Positions 12,087 through 25,851 of a DNA stretch of 64,000 nucleotides are shown here, one piece after another. How positions within the stretch are numbered: the first letter of the stretch is position 1; each line of letters starts with the position of its first letter. The position numbers were made by a program, and so were the translations under genes. The stretch lies in assembly GCA_963680875.1 (NCBI GenBank), contig OY804589.1:310001-374000 (forward strand). The letters are read 5' to 3'. Source of the DNA: Bathymodiolus brooksi (taxonomy: Eukaryota > Mollusca > Bivalvia > Mytilida > Modiolidae). A model generated the notes under the pieces. That model searched no databases, was not told the origin of the DNA, and was given only the letters and a program-made list of their open reading frames with translations.

Positions 12087-15000
12087 TTGACTTGTACCTT
12101 ATGTTAGGAAGTTTACTAGATATTTGTTTAGTCCACTACTCGGTGTGGTTGACTTGTACCTTATGTTAGGATGTTTACCAGGTATTTGTTTAGTCCACTA
12201 CTCGGTGTGGTTGACTTGTACCTTATGTTAAGATGTTTACCAGGTATTTGTTTAGTCCACTACTCGGTGTGGTTGACTTGTACCTTATGTTAGGAAGTTT
12301 ACTAGGTATTTGTCTAGTCCAATACTCGGTATGGTTGACTTGTACCTTATGTTAGAAAGTTAACTAAGTATTTGTTTTGTCCACTACTCGGTGTGGTTGA
12401 CTTGTACCTTATGCTAGGAAGTTTACTAGGTATTTGTTTAGTCCACTACTCGGTGTGGTTGACTTGTACCTTATGTTAGGAAGTTTACTAAGTATTTGGT
12501 TAGTCCACTACTCGGTGTGGTTGACTTGTACCTTATGTTAGGAAGTTTACTAGGTATTTGTTTAGTCCACTACTCGGTGTGGTTGACTTGTACCTTATGT
12601 TAGGAAGTTTACTAAGTATTTGTTTAGTCCACTACTCGGTGTGGTTGACTTGTACCTTATGTTAGGAAGTTTACTAGGTATTTGTTTAGTCCACTACTCG
12701 GTGTGGTTGACTTGTACCTTATGCTAGGAAGTTTACTAGGTATTTGTTTAGTCCACTACTCGGTGTGGTTGACTTGTACCTTATGCTAGGAAGTTTACTA
12801 AATATTTGTTTAGTCCACTACTCGGTGTGGTTGACTTGTACCTTATGCTAGTAAGTTTACTAGGTATTTGTTTAGTCCACTACTCGGTGTGGTTGACTTG
12901 TACCTTATGTTAGGAAGTTTACTAGGTATTTGTTTAGTCCACTACTCCGTGTGGTTGACTTGTACCTTATGTTAGGAAGTTTACTAGGTATTTGTTTAGT
13001 CCACTACTCGGTGTGGTTGACTTGTACCTTATGCTAGGAAGTTTACTAGGTATTTGATTAGTCCACTACTCGGTGTGGTTGACTTGTACCTTATGTTAGG
13101 AAGTTTACTAGGTATTTGTTTAGTCCACTACTCGGTGTGGTTGACTTTTACCTTATGTTAGGAAGTTTACTAGGTATTTGTTTAGTCCACTACTCCGTGT
13201 GGTTGACTTGTACCTTATGTTAGGAAGTTTACTAGGTATTTGTTTAGTCCACTACTCGGTGTGGTTGACTTGTACCTTATGTTAGGAAGTTTACTAGGTA
13301 TTTGATTAGTCCACTACTCGGTGTGGTTGACTTGTACCTTATGTTAGGAAGTTTACTAGGTATTTGTTTAGTCCACTACTCGATGTGGTTGACATGTACC
13401 TTATGTTAGGAAGTTTACTAAGTATTTGTTTAGTCCACTACTCGGTGTGGTTGACTTTTACCTTTTGTTAGGAAGTTTACTAGGTATTTGTTTAGTCCAC
13501 TACTCGGTGTGGTTGACTTTTACCTTATGCTAGGATGTTTACTAGGTATTTGTTTAGTCCACTACTCAGTGTTGTTGACTTGTACCTTATGTTAGGAAGT
13601 TTACTAGGTATTTGTTTAGTCCAATACTCGGTGTGGTTGACTTGTACCTTAAGTTAGGAAGTTTACTAGGTATTTGTTTAGTCCACTGCTCGGTGTGGTT
13701 GACTTGTACCTTATGTTAGGAAGTTTACAAGGTATTTGTTTTCTCCACTACTCGGTGTGGTTGACTTGTGCCTTATGTTAGGAAGTTTACTAGGTATTTG
13801 TTTAGTCCACTACTCGGTGTGGTTGACTTGTGCCTTATGTTAGGAAGTTTACTAGGTATTTGTTTAGTCCACTACTCGGTGTGGTTGACTTGTACCTTAT
13901 GTTAGGAAGTTTACTAAGTATTTGTTTAGTCCACTACTCGGTGTGGTTGACTTGTACCTTATGTTAGGAAGTTTACTAGGTATTTGTTTAGTCCACTACT
14001 CGGTGTGGTTGACTTGCACCTTATGCTAGGAAGTTTACTAGGTATTTGTTTAGTCCACTACTCGGTGTGGTTGACTTGTACCTTATGCTAGGAAGTTTAC
14101 TAAATATTTGTTTAGTCCACTACTCGGTGTGGTTGACTTGTACCTTATGCTAGTAAGTTTACTAGGTATTTGTTTAGTCCACTACTCGGTGTGGTTGACT
14201 TGTACTTTATGTTAGGAAGTTTACTAGGTATTTGTTTAGTCCACTACTCCGTGTGGTTGACTTGTACCTTATGTTAGGAAGTTTACTAGGTATTTGTATA
14301 GTCCACTTCTCGGTGTGGTTGACTTGTACCTTATGCTAGGAAGTTTACTAGGTATTTAATTAGTCCACTACTCGGTGTGGTTGACTTGTACCTTATGTTA
14401 GGAAGTTTACTAGGTATTTGTTTAGTCCACTACTCGGTGTGGTTGACTTTTACCTTATGTTAGGAAGTTTACTAGGTATTTGTTTAGTCCACTACTCCTT
14501 GTGGTTGACTTGTACCTTATGTTAGGAAGTTTACTAGGTATTTGTTTAGTCCACTACTCGGTGTGGTTGACTTGTACCTTATGTTAGGAAGTTTACTAGG
14601 TATTTGATTAGTCCACTACTCGGTGTGGTTGACTTGTACCTTATGTTAGGAAGTTTACTAGGTATTTGTTTAGTCCACTACTCGATGTGGTTGACATGTA
14701 CCTTATGTTAGGAAGTTTACTAAGTATTTGTTTAGTCCACTACTCGGTGTGGTTGACTTTTACCTTTTGTTAGGAAATTTACTAGGTATTTGTTTAGTCC
14801 ACTACTCAGTGTTGTTGACTTGTACCTTATGTTAGGAAGTTTACTAGGTATTTGTTTAGTCCACTACTCGGTGTGGTTGACTTGTACCTTAAGATAGGAA
14901 GTTTACTAGGTATTTGTTTAGTCCACTGCTCGGTGTGGTTGACTTGTACCTTATCTTAGGAAGTTTACAAGGTATTTGTTTTCTCCACTACTCGGTGTGG

Positions 15001-15124
15001 TTGACTTGTGCCTTATGTTAGGAAGTTTACTAGGTATTTGTTTAGTCCACTACTCGGTGTGGTTGACTTGTACCTTATGTTAGGAAGTTTACTAGGTATT
15101 TGTTTAGTCCACTACTCGGTGTTG
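12087..15124 (+). repeat. Block B unit a, 49 monomers, 3,038 bp
   Basis: Block B units are delimited here by a TAGATATTTG monomer followed by GGATG/TTTACCAGG monomers. The next such monomers lie at 15125, 18102 and 21512. Unit a contains an internal duplication: the ordered series GCTAGG/TAAATA, GCTAGTAAG, TTTGATTAG, TTGACATG, CAGTGTTG and TTTTCTCC occurs twice, offset 1,302 bp at its start (12769/14071) and 1,240 bp at its end (13741/14981). The change of offset means one monomer was lost between the two passages. Confidence 0.82.
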
Positions 15125-18101
15125 TTGACTTGTACCTTATGTTAGGAAGTTTACTAGATATTTGTTTAGTCCACTACTCGGTGTGGTTGACTTGTACCTT
15201 ATGATAGGATGTTTACCAGGTATTTGTTTAGTCCACTGCTCGGTGTGGTTGACTTGTACCTTATGTTAGGATGTTTACCAGGTATTTGTTTAGTCCACTA
15301 CTCGTTGTGGTTGACTTGTACCTTATGTTAGGAAGTTTACTAAGTATTTGTCTAGTCCAATACTCGGTATGGTTGACTTGTACCTTATGTTAGGAAGTTA
15401 ACTAAGTATTTGTTTAGTCCACTACTCGGTGTGGTTGACTTGTACCTTATGCTAGGAAGTTTACTAGGTATTTGTTTAGTCCACTACTCGGTGTGGTTGA
15501 CTTGTACCTTATGTTAGGAAGTTTACTAAGTATTTGGTTAGTCCACTACTCGGTGTGGTTGACTTGTACCTTATGGTAGGAAGTTTACTAGGTATTTGTT
15601 TAGTCCACTACTCGGTGTGGTTGACTTGTACCTTATGTTAGGAAGTTTACTAGGTATTTGTTTAGTCCTCTTCTCGGTGTGGTTGACTTGTACCTTATGT
15701 TAGGAAGTTTACTAAGTATTTGTTTAGTCCACTACTCGGTGTGGTTGACTTGTACCTTATGTTAGGAAGTTTACTAGGTATTTGTTTAGTCCACTACTCG
15801 GTGTGGTTGACTTGTACCTTATGCTAGGAAGTTTACTAGGTATTTGTTTAGTCCACTACTCGGTGTGGTTGACTTGTACCTTATGCTAGGAAGTTTACTA
15901 AATATTTGTTTAGTCCACTACTCGGTGTGGTTGACTTGTACCTTATGCTAGTAAGTTTACTAGGTATTTGTTTACTCCACTACTCGGTGTGGTTGACTTG
16001 TACCTTATGTTAGGAAGTTTACTAGGTATTTGTTTAGTCCACTACTCGGTGTGGTTGACTTGTACCTTATGTTAGGAAGTTTACTAGGTATTTGTTTAGT
16101 CCACTACTCGGTGTGGTTGACTTGTACCTTATGCTAGGAAGTTTATTAGGTATTTGATTAGTCCACTACTCGGTGTGGTTGACTTGTACCTTATGCTAGG
16201 AAGTTTACTAGGTATTTGTTTAGTCCACTACTCGGTGTGGTTGACTTTTACCTTATGTTAGGAAGTTTACTAGGTATTTGTTTAGTCCACTACTCGATGT
16301 GGTTGACTTGTACCTTATGTTAGGAAGTTTACTAGGTATTTGATTAGTCCACTACTCGGTGTGGTTGACTTTTACCTTATGTTAGGAAGTTTACTAGGTA
16401 TTTGCTTAGTCCACTACTCGATGTGGTTGACTTGTACCTTATGTTAGGAAGTTTACTAGGTATTTGTTTAGTCCACTACTCGGTGTGGTTGACTTTTACC
16501 TTATGTTAGGAAGTTTACTAAGTATTTGATTAGTCCACTACTCGATGTGGTTGACTTGTACCTTATGTTAGGAAGTTTACTAGGTATTTGATTAGTCCAC
16601 TACTCGGTGTGGTTGACTTGTACCTTATGTTAGGAAGTTTACTAGGTATTTGTTTAGTCCACTACTCCGGTGTGGTTGACTTGTACCTTATGCTAGTAAG
16701 TTTACTAAGTATTTGTTTAGTCCACTACTCGGTGTGGTTGACTTGTACCTTATGTTAGGAAGTTTACTAGGTATTTGTTTAGTCCACTACTCGGTGTGGT
16801 TGACTTGTACCTTATGTTAGGAAGTTTACTAGGTATTTGTTTAGTCCACTACTCGGTGTGGTTGACTTGTACCTTATGTTAGGAAGTTTACTAGGTATTT
16901 GTTTAGTCCACTACTCGGTGTGGTTGACTTGCACCTTATGCTAGGAAGTTTACTAGGTATTTGTTTAGTCCACTACTCGGTGTGGTTGACTTGCACCTTA
17001 TGCTAGGAAGTTTACTAGGTATTTGTTTAGTCCACTACTCGGTGTGGTTGACTTGTACCTTATGCTAGGAAGTTTACTAAATATTTGTTTAGTCCACTAC
17101 TCGGTGTGGTTGACTTGTACCTTATGCTAGTAAGTTTACTAGGTATTTGTTTAGTCCACTACTCGGTGTGGTTGACTTGTACTTTATGCTAGGAAGTTTA
17201 CTAGGTATTTGTTTAGTCCACCACTCCGTGTGGTTGACTTGTACCTTATGTTAGGAAGTTTACTAGGTATTTGTATAGTCCACTTCTCGGTGTGGTTGAC
17301 TTGTACCTTATGCTAGGAAGTTTACTAGGTATTTGATTAGTCCACTACTCGGTGTGGTTGACTTGTACCTTATGTTAGGAAGTTTACTAGGTATTTGTTT
17401 AGTCCACTACTCGGTGTGGTTGACTTTTACCTTATGTTAGGAAGTTTACTAGGTATTTGTTTAGTCCACTACTCCGTGTGGTTGACTTGTACCTTATGTT
17501 AGGAAGTTTACTAGGTATTTGTTTAGTCCACTACTCGGTGTGGTTGACTTGTACCTTATGTTAGGAAGTTTACTAGGTATTTGATTAGTCCACTACTCGG
17601 TGTGGTTGACTTGTACCTTATGTTAGGAAGTTTACTAGGTATTTGTTTAGTCCACTACTCGATGTGGTTGACATGTACCTTATGTTAGGAAGTTTACTAA
17701 GTATTTGTTTAGTCCACTACTCGGTGTGGTTGACTTTTACCTTTTGTTACGAAATTTACTAGGTATTTGTTTAGTCCACTACTCAGTGTTGTTGACTTGT
17801 ACCTTATGTTAGGAAGTTTACTAGGTATTTGTTTAGTCCACTACTCGGTGTGGTTGACTTGTACCTTAAGTTAGGAAGTTTACTAGGTATTTGTTTAGTC
17901 CACTGCTCGGTGTGGTTGACTTGTACCTTATCTTAGGAAGTTTACAAGGTATTTGTTTTCTCCACTACTCGGTGTGGTTGACTTGTGCCTTATGTTAGGA
18001 AGTTTACTAGGTATTTGTTTAGTCCACTACTCGGTGTGGTTGACTTGTACCTTATGTTAGGAAGTTTACTAGGTATTTGTTTAGTCCACTACTCGGTGTT
18101 G
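15125..18101 (+). repeat. Block B unit b, 48 monomers, 2,977 bp
   Basis: The length 2,977 equals 48 x 62 plus 1; the extra base is the CTCCGG insertion in the monomer at 16613-16675. The offset of 2,977 bp holds for several markers across the previous unit boundary: the TTGCACC monomer (14009/16986), the GCTAGG/TAAATA monomer (14071/17048) and TTTTCTCC (14981/17958). The unit includes a TCCTCTTCTC monomer and the alternating TTTTACC/CGATG monomers that recur in the following units. Confidence 0.85.
16613..16675 (+). repeat. 63-bp monomer with CTCCGG insertion
   Basis: One extra C makes CTACTCCGGTGTGG of the usual CTACTCGGTGTGG. It is the only copy of this change and lies at the junction before the 3,410-bp offset series of block B, where a GCTAGTAAG monomer follows. 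The insertion combines the CCGTG and CGGTG end types, as would a junction between two monomers. Confidence 0.9.
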
Positions 18102-21100
18102 TTGACTTGTACCTTATGTTAGGAAGTTTACTAGATATTTGTTTAGTCCACTACTCGGTGTGGTTGACTTGTACCTTATGATAGGATGTTTACCAGGTAT
18201 TTGTTTAGTCCACTGCTCGGTGTGGTTGACTTGTACCTTATGTTAAGATGTTTACCAGGTATTTGTTTAGTCCACTACTCGGTGTGGTTGACTTGTACCT
18301 TATGTTAGGAAGTTTACTAAGTATTTGTCTAGTCCAATACTCGGTATGGTTGACTTGTACCTTATGTTAGGAAGTTAACTAAGTATTTGTTTAGTCCACT
18401 ACTCGGTGTGGTTGACTTGTACCTTATGCTAGGAAGTTTACTAGGTATTTGTTTAGTCCACTACTCGGTGTGGTTGACTTGTACCTTATGTTAGGAAGTT
18501 TACTAAGTATTTGGTTAGTCCACTACTCGGTGTGGTTGACTTGTACCTTATGTTAGGAAGTTTACTAGGTATTTGTTTAGTCCACTACTCGGTGTGGTTG
18601 ACTTGTACCTTATGTTAGGAAGTTTACTAGGTATTTGTTTAGTCCTCTTCTCGGTGTGGTTGACTTGTACCTTATGTTAGGAAGTTTACTAAGTATTTGT
18701 TTAGTCCACTACTCGGTGTGGTTGACTTGTACCTTATGTTAGGAAGTTTACTAGGTATTTGTTTAGTCCACTACTCGATGTGGTTGACTTGTACCTTATG
18801 TTAGGAAGTTTACTAGGTATTTGATTAGTCCACTACTCGGTGTGGTTGACTTTTACCTTATGTTAGGAAGTTTACTAGGTATTTGCTTAGTCCACTACTC
18901 GATGTGGTTGACTTGTACCTTATGTTAGGAAGTTTACTAGGTATTTGTTTAGTCCACTACTCGGTGTGGTTGACTTTTACCTTATGTTAGGAAGTTTACT
19001 AAGTATTTGATTAGTCCACTACTCGATGTGGTTGACTTGTACCTTATGTTAGGAAGTTTACTAGGTATTTGATTAGTCCACTACTCGGTGTGGTTGACTT
19101 GTACCTTATGTTAGGAAGTTTACTAAGTATTTGTTTAGTCCACTACTCGATGTGGTTGACATGTACCTTATGTTAGGAAGTTTACTAAGTATTTGTTTAG
19201 TCCACTACTCGATGTGGTTGACTTGTACCTTATGTTAGGAAGTTTACTAGGTATTTGTTTAGTCCACTACTCGATGTGGTTGACATGTACCTTATGTTAG
19301 GAAGTTTACTAAGTATTTGTTTAGTCCACTACTCGGTGTTGTTGACTTGTACCTTATGTTAGGAAGTTTACTAGGTATTAGTTTAGTCCACTACTCGGTG
19401 TGGTTGACTTGTATCTTAAGTTAGGAAGTTTACTAGGTATTTGTTTAGTCCACTACTCGGTGTGGTTGACTTGTACCTTATGTTAGGATGTTTACCAGGT
19501 ATTTGTTTAGTCCACTACTCGGTGTGGTTGACTTGTACCTTATGTTGGGAAGTTTACTAGGTATTTGTTTAGTCCACTACTCGGTGTGGTTGACTTGTAC
19601 CTTATGTTAGGAAGTTTACTAGGTGTTTGTTTAGTCCACTACTCGGTGTGGTTGACTTGTACCTTATGTTAGGAAGTTTACTAGGTATTTGTCTAGTCCA
19701 CTACTCGGTGTGGTTGACTTGTACCTTATGTTAGGAAGTTTACTAAGTATTTGTTTAGTCCACTACTCGGTGTGGTTGACTTGTACCTTATGCTAGGAAG
19801 TTTACTAGGTATATGTTTAGTCCACTACTCGATGTGGTTGACTTGTACCTTATGTTAGGAAGTTTACTAAGTATTTGTTTAGTCCACTACTCGGTGTGGT
19901 TGACTTGTACCTTATGTTAGGAAGTTTACTAAGTATTTGTTTAGTTCACTACTCGGTGTGGTTGACTTCTACCTTATGCTAGGAAGTTTACTAGGTATTT
20001 GTTTAGTCCACTACTCGGTGTGGTTGACTTGTACCTTATGGTAGGAAGTTTACTAGGTATTTGTTTAGTCCACTACTCCGTGTGGTTGACTTGTACCTTA
20101 TGCTAGTAAGTTTACTAGGTATTTGTTTAGTCCACTACTCGGTGTGGTTGACTTGTACCTTATGTTAGGAAGTTTACTAGGTATTTGTTTAGTCCACTAC
20201 TCCGTGTGGTTGACTTGTACCTTATGTTAGGAAGTTTACTAGGTATTTGTTTAGTCCACTACTCGGTGTGGTTGACTTGTACCTTATGTTAGGAAGTTTA
20301 CTAGGTATTTGTTTAGTCCACTACTCGGTGTGGTTGACTTGCACCTTATGCTAGGAAGTTTACTAGGTATTTGTTTAGTCCACTACTCGGTGTGGTTGAC
20401 TTGCACCTTATGCTAGGAAGTTTACTAGGTATTTGTTTAGTCCACTACTCGGTGTGGTTGACTTGTACCTTATGCTAGGAAGTTTACTAAATATTTGTTT
20501 AGTCCACTACTCGGTGTGGTTGACTTGTACCTTATGCTAGTAAGTTTACTAGGTATTTGTTTAGTCCACTACTCGGTGTGGTTGACTTGTACTTTATGTT
20601 AGGAAGTTTACTAGGTATTTGTTTAGTCCACTACTCCGTGTGGTTGACTTGTACTTTATGTTAGGAAGTTTACTAGGTATTTGTATAGTCCACTTCTCGG
20701 TGTGGTTGACTTGTACCTTATGCTAGGAAGTTTACTAGGTATTTGATTAGTCCACTACTCGGTGTGGTTGAATTGTACCTTATGTTAGGAAGTTTACTAG
20801 GTATTTGTTTAGTCCACTACTCGGTGTGGTTGACTTTTACCTTATGTTAGGAAGTTTACTAGGTATTTGTTTAGTCCACTACTCCGTGTGGTTGACTTGT
20901 ACCTTATGTTAGGAAGTTTACTAGGTATTTGTTTAGTCCACTACTCGGTGTGGTTGACTTGTACCTTATGTTAGGAAGTTTACTAGGTATTTGATTAGTC
21001 CACTACTCGGTGTGGTTGACTTGTACCTTATGTTAGGAAGTTTACTAGGTATTTGTTTAGTCCACTACTCGATGTGGTTGACATGTACCTTATGTTAGGA

Positions 21101-21511
21101 AGTTTACTAAGTATTTGTTTAGTCCACTACTCGGTGTGGTTGACTTTTACCTTTTGTTAGGAAATTTACTAGGTATTTGTTTAGTCCACTACTCAGTGTT
21201 GTTGACTTGTACCTTATGTTAGGAAGTTTACTAGGTATTTGTTTAGTCCACTACTCGGTGTGGTTGACTTGTACCTTAAGTTAGGAAGTTTACTAGGTAT
21301 TTGTTTAGTCCACTGCTCGGTGTGGTTGACTTGTACCTTATCTTAGGAAGTTTACAAGGTATTTGTTTTCTCCACTACTCGGTGTGGTTGACTTGTGCCT
21401 TATGTTAGGAAGTTTACTAGGTATTTGTTTAGTCCACTACTCGGTGTGGTTGACTTGTACCTTATGTTAGGAAGTTTACTAGGTATTTGTTTAGTCCACT
21501 ACTCGGTGTTG
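18102..21511 (+). repeat. Block B unit c, 55 monomers, 3,410 bp
   Basis: The 3,410-bp offset is exactly 55 x 62. It links the GCTAGTAAG monomer (16676/20086), TTTTCTCC (17958/21368) and the TAGATA monomer (18102/21512). After the TCCTCTTCTC monomer near 18650, this unit lacks eight monomers that are present in unit b and unit d. It contains a TTGGGAAG monomer and a GGTGTTTG monomer that later mark block C. Confidence 0.88.
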
Positions 21512-24239
21512 TTGACTTGTACCTTATGTTAGGAAGTTTACTAGATATTTGTTTAGTCCACTACTCGGTGTGGTTGACTTGTACCTTATGATAGGATGTT
21601 TACCAGGTATTTGTTTAGTCCACTGCTCGGTGTGGTTGACTTGTACCTTATGTTAGGATGTTTACCAGGTATTTGTTTAGTCCACTACTCGGTGTGGTTG
21701 ACTTGTACCTTATGTTAGGAAGTTTACTAAGTATTTGTCTAGTCCAATACTCGGTATGGTTGACTTGTACCTTATGTTAGGAAGTTAACTAAGTATTTGT
21801 TTAGTCCACTACTCGGTGTGGTTGACTTGTACCTTATGCTAGGAAGTTTACTAGGTATTTGTTTAGTCCACTACTCGGTGTGGTTGACTTGTACCTTATG
21901 TTAGGAAGTTTACTAAGTATTTGGTTAGTCCACTACTCGGTGTGGTTGACTTGTACCTTATGTTAGGAAGTTTACTAGGTATTTGTTTAGTCCACTACTC
22001 GGTGTGGTTGACTTGTACCTTATGTTAGGAAGTTTACTAGGTATTTGTTTAGTCCTCTTCTCGGTGTGGTTGACTTGTACCTTATGTTAGGAAGTTTACT
22101 AAGTATTTGTTTAGTCCACTACTCGGTGTGGTTGACTTGTACCTTATGTTAGGAAGTTTACTAGGTATTTGTTTAGTCCACTACTCGGTGTGGTTGACTT
22201 GTGCCTTATGCTAGGAAGTTTACTAGGTATTTGTTTAGTCCACTACTCGGTGTGGTTGACTTGTACCTTATGCTAGGAAGTTTACTAAATATTTGTTTAG
22301 TCCACTACTCGGTGTGGTTGACTTGTACCTTATGCTAGTAAGTTTACTAGGTATTTGTTTACTCCACTACTCGGTGTGGTTGACTTGTACCTTATGTTAG
22401 GAAGTTTACTAGGTATTTGTTTAGTCCACTACTCGGTGTGGTTGACTTGTACCTTATGTTAGGAAGTTTACTAGGTATTTGTTTAGTCCACTACTCGGTG
22501 TGGTTGACTTGTACCTTATGCTAGGAAGTTTATTAGGTATTTGATTAGTCCACTACTCGGTGTGGTTGACTTGTACCTTATGTTAGGAAGTTTACTAGGT
22601 ATTTGTTTAGTCCACTACTCGGTGTGGTTGACTTTTACCTTATGTTAGGAAGTTTACTAGGTATTTGTTTAGTCCACTACTCGATGTGGTTGACTTGTAC
22701 CTTATGTTAGGAAGTTTACTAGGTATTTGATTAGTCCACTACTCGGTGTGGTTGACTTTTACCTTATGTTAGGAAGTTTACTAGGTATTTGCTTAGTCCA
22801 CTACTCGATGTGGTTGACTTGTACCTTATGTTAGGAAGTTTACTAGGTATTTGTTTAGTCCACTACTCGGTGTGGTTGACTTTTACCTTATGTTAGGAAG
22901 TTTACTAAGTATTTGATTAGTCCACTACTCGATGTGGTTGACTTGTACCTTATGTTAGGAAGTTTACTAGGTATTTGATTAGTCCACTACTCGGTGTGGT
23001 TGACTTGTACCTTATGTTAGGAAGTTTACTAAGTATTTGTTTAGTCCACTACTCGATGTGGTTGACATGTACCTTATGTTAGGAAGTTTACTAAGTATTT
23101 GTTTAGTCCACTACTCGATGTGGTTGACTTGTACCTTATGTTAGGAAGTTTACTAGGTATTTGTTTAGTCCACTACTCGATGTGGTTGACATGTGCCTTA
23201 TGTTAGGAAGTTTACTAAGTATTTGTTTAGTCCACTACTCGGTGTTGTTGACTTGTACCTTATGTTAGGAAGTTTACTAGGTATTAGTTTAGTCCACTAC
23301 TCGGTGTGGTTGACTTGTATCTTAAGTTAGGAAGTTTACTAGGTATTTGTTTAGTCCACTACTCGGTGTGGTTGACTTGTACCTTATGTTAGGATGTTTA
23401 CCAGGTATTTGTTTAGTCCACTACTCGGTGTGGTTGACTTGTACCTTATGTTGGGAAGTTTACTAGGTATTTGTTTAGTCCACTACTCGGTGTGGTTGAC
23501 TTGTACCTTATGTTAGGAAGTTTACTAGGTGTTTGTTTAGTCCACTACTCGGTGTGGTTGACTTGTACCTTATGTTAGGAAGTTTACTAGGTATTTGTCT
23601 AGTCCACTACTCGGTGTGGTTGACTTGTACCTTATGTTAGGAAGTTTACTAAGTATTTGTTTAGTCCACTACTCGGTGTGGTTGACTTGTACCTTATGCT
23701 AGGAAGTTTACTAGGTATATGTTTAGTCCACTACTCGATGTGGTTGACTTGTACCTTATGTTAGGAAGTTTACTAAGTATTTGTTTAGTCCACTACTCGG
23801 TGTGGTTGACTTGTACCTTATGTTAGGAAGTTTACTAAGTATTTGTTTAGTTCACTACTCGGTGTGGTTGACTTCTACCTTATGCTAGGAAGTTTACTAG
23901 GTATTTGTTTAGTCCACTACTCGGTGTGGTTGACTTGTACCTTATGGTAGGAAGTTTACTAGGTATTTGTTTAGTCCACTACTCCGTGTGGTTGACTTGT
24001 ACCTTATGCTAGTAAGTTTACTAGGTATTTGTTTAGTCCACTACTCGGTGTGGTTGACTTGTACCTTATGTTAGGAAGTTTACTAGGTATTTGTTTAGTC
24101 CACTACTCCGTGTGGTTGACTTGTACCTTATGTTAGGAAGTTTACTAGGTATTTGTTTAGTCCACTACTCGGTGTGGTTGACTTGTACCTTATGTTAGGA
24201 AGTTTACTAGGTATTTGATTAGTCCACTACTCGGTGTGG
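21512..24239 (+). repeat. Block B unit d, 44 monomers, 2,728 bp
   Basis: The first part matches unit c at 3,410 bp offset. From the CGATG/TTTGATTAG monomers onward the offset becomes 3,906 bp (63 x 62), for example TATGTTGGGA at 19541/23447 and GCTAGTAAG at 20086/23992. The 496-bp difference is eight monomers, present here and in unit b but absent from unit c. Matching to unit c fades at about 24178-24240, where a TTTGATTAG monomer replaces the expected copy. Confidence 0.85.
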
Positions 24240-25851
24240 TTGACTTGTACCTTATGTTAGGAAGTTTACTAGGTATTTGTTTAGTCCAATACTCTGTGTG
24301 GTTGACTTGTACCTTATGTTAGGAAGTTTACTAGGTATTTGTCTAGTCCACTACTCGGTGTGGTTGACTTGTACCTTATGTTAGGAAGTTTACTAGGTAT
24401 TTGTTTAGTCCACTACTCGGTGTGGTTGACTTGTACCTTATGTTAGGAAGTTTACTAGGTATTTGTTTAGTCCACTACTCGGTGTGGTTGACTTGTACCT
24501 TATGTTAGGAAGTTTACTAGGTATTTGTTTAGTCCACTACTCGGTGTGGTTGACTTGTACCTTATGTTAGGAAGTTTACTAGATATGTGTTTAGTCCACT
24601 ACTCGGTGTGGTTGACTTGTACCTTATTTTAGGATGTTTACTAGGTATTTGTTTAGTCCACTACTCGGTGTGGTTGACTTGTACCTTATGTTAGGAAGTT
24701 TACTAGGTATTTGTTTAGTCCACTACTCGGTGTGGTTGACTTGTACCTTATGCTAGGAAGTTTACTAGGTATTTGTCTAGTCCACTACTCGGTATGGTTG
24801 ACTTGTACCTTATGTTAGGAAGTTTACTAAGTATTTGTTTAGTCCACTACTCGGTGTGGTTGACTTGTACCTTATGCTAGGAAGTTTACTAGGTATATGT
24901 TTAGTCCACTACTCGGTGTGGTTGACTTGTACCTTATGTTAGGAAGTTTACTAAGTATTTGGTTAGTCCACTACTCGGTGTGGTTGACTTGTACCTTATG
25001 TTAGGAAGTTTACTAGGTATTTGTTTAGTCCACTACTTGGTGTGGTTGACTTGTACCTTATGTTAGGAAGTTTACTAGGTATTTGTGTAGTCCACTACTC
25101 GGTGTGGTTGACTTGTACCTTATGTTAGGAAGTTTACTAAGTATTTGTTTAGTCCACTACTCGGTGTGGTTGACTTGTACCTTATGTTAGGAAGTTTACT
25201 AGGTGTTTGTTTAGTCCACTACTCGGTGTGGTTGACTTGTACCTTATGTTAGGAAGTTTACTAGGTATTTGTCTAGTCCACTACTCGGTGTGGTTGACTT
25301 GTACCTTATGTTAGGAAGTTTACTAAGTATTTGTTTAGTCCACTACTCGGTGTGGTTGACTTGTACCTTATGCTAGGAAGTTTACTAGGTATATGTTTAG
25401 TCCACTACTCGGTGTGGTTGACTTGTACCTTATGTTAGGAAGTTTACTAGGTATTTGTTTAGTCCACTACTCGGTGTGGTTGACTTGTACCTTATGTTAG
25501 GAAGTTTACTAAGTATTTGTTTAGTCCACTACTCGGTGTGGTTGACTTCTACCTTATGCTAGGAAGTTTACTAGGTATTTGTTTAGTCCACTACTCGGTG
25601 TGGTTGACTTGTACCTTATGGTAGGAAGTTTACTAGGTATTTGTTTAGTCCACTACTCCGTGTGGTTGACTTGTACCTTATGCTAGTAAGTTTACTAGGT
25701 ATTTGTTTAGTCCACTACTCGGTGTGGTTGACTTGTACCTTATGTTAGGAAGTTTACTAGGTATTTGTTTAGTCCACTACTCGGTGTGGTTGACTTGTAC
25801 CTTATGTTAGGAAGTTTACTAGGTATTTGATTAGTCCACTACTCGGTGTGG
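24240..25851 (+). repeat. Block C unit 1, 26 monomers, 1,612 bp
   Basis: The unit begins with a TCCAATACTCTG monomer that recurs at 25852 (CCAAT at 24286/25898, offset 1,612 = 26 x 62). It contains the series TATGTG, TTTTAGGATG, GGTATATG, TTTGGTTAG, TTGG, TTTGTGTAG and GGTGTTTG, which recurs through block C. Its last monomers (TTCTACC, GGTAGG with CCGTG, GCTAGTAAG) also occur at the end of block B unit d, showing that B and C share ancestry. Confidence 0.8.

Noticed and set aside
16613..16675. Transposon or retrotransposon junction at the CTCCGG insertion
   Set aside because: Only one base is added, with no target-site duplication or foreign sequence, and the array continues in phase afterwards.
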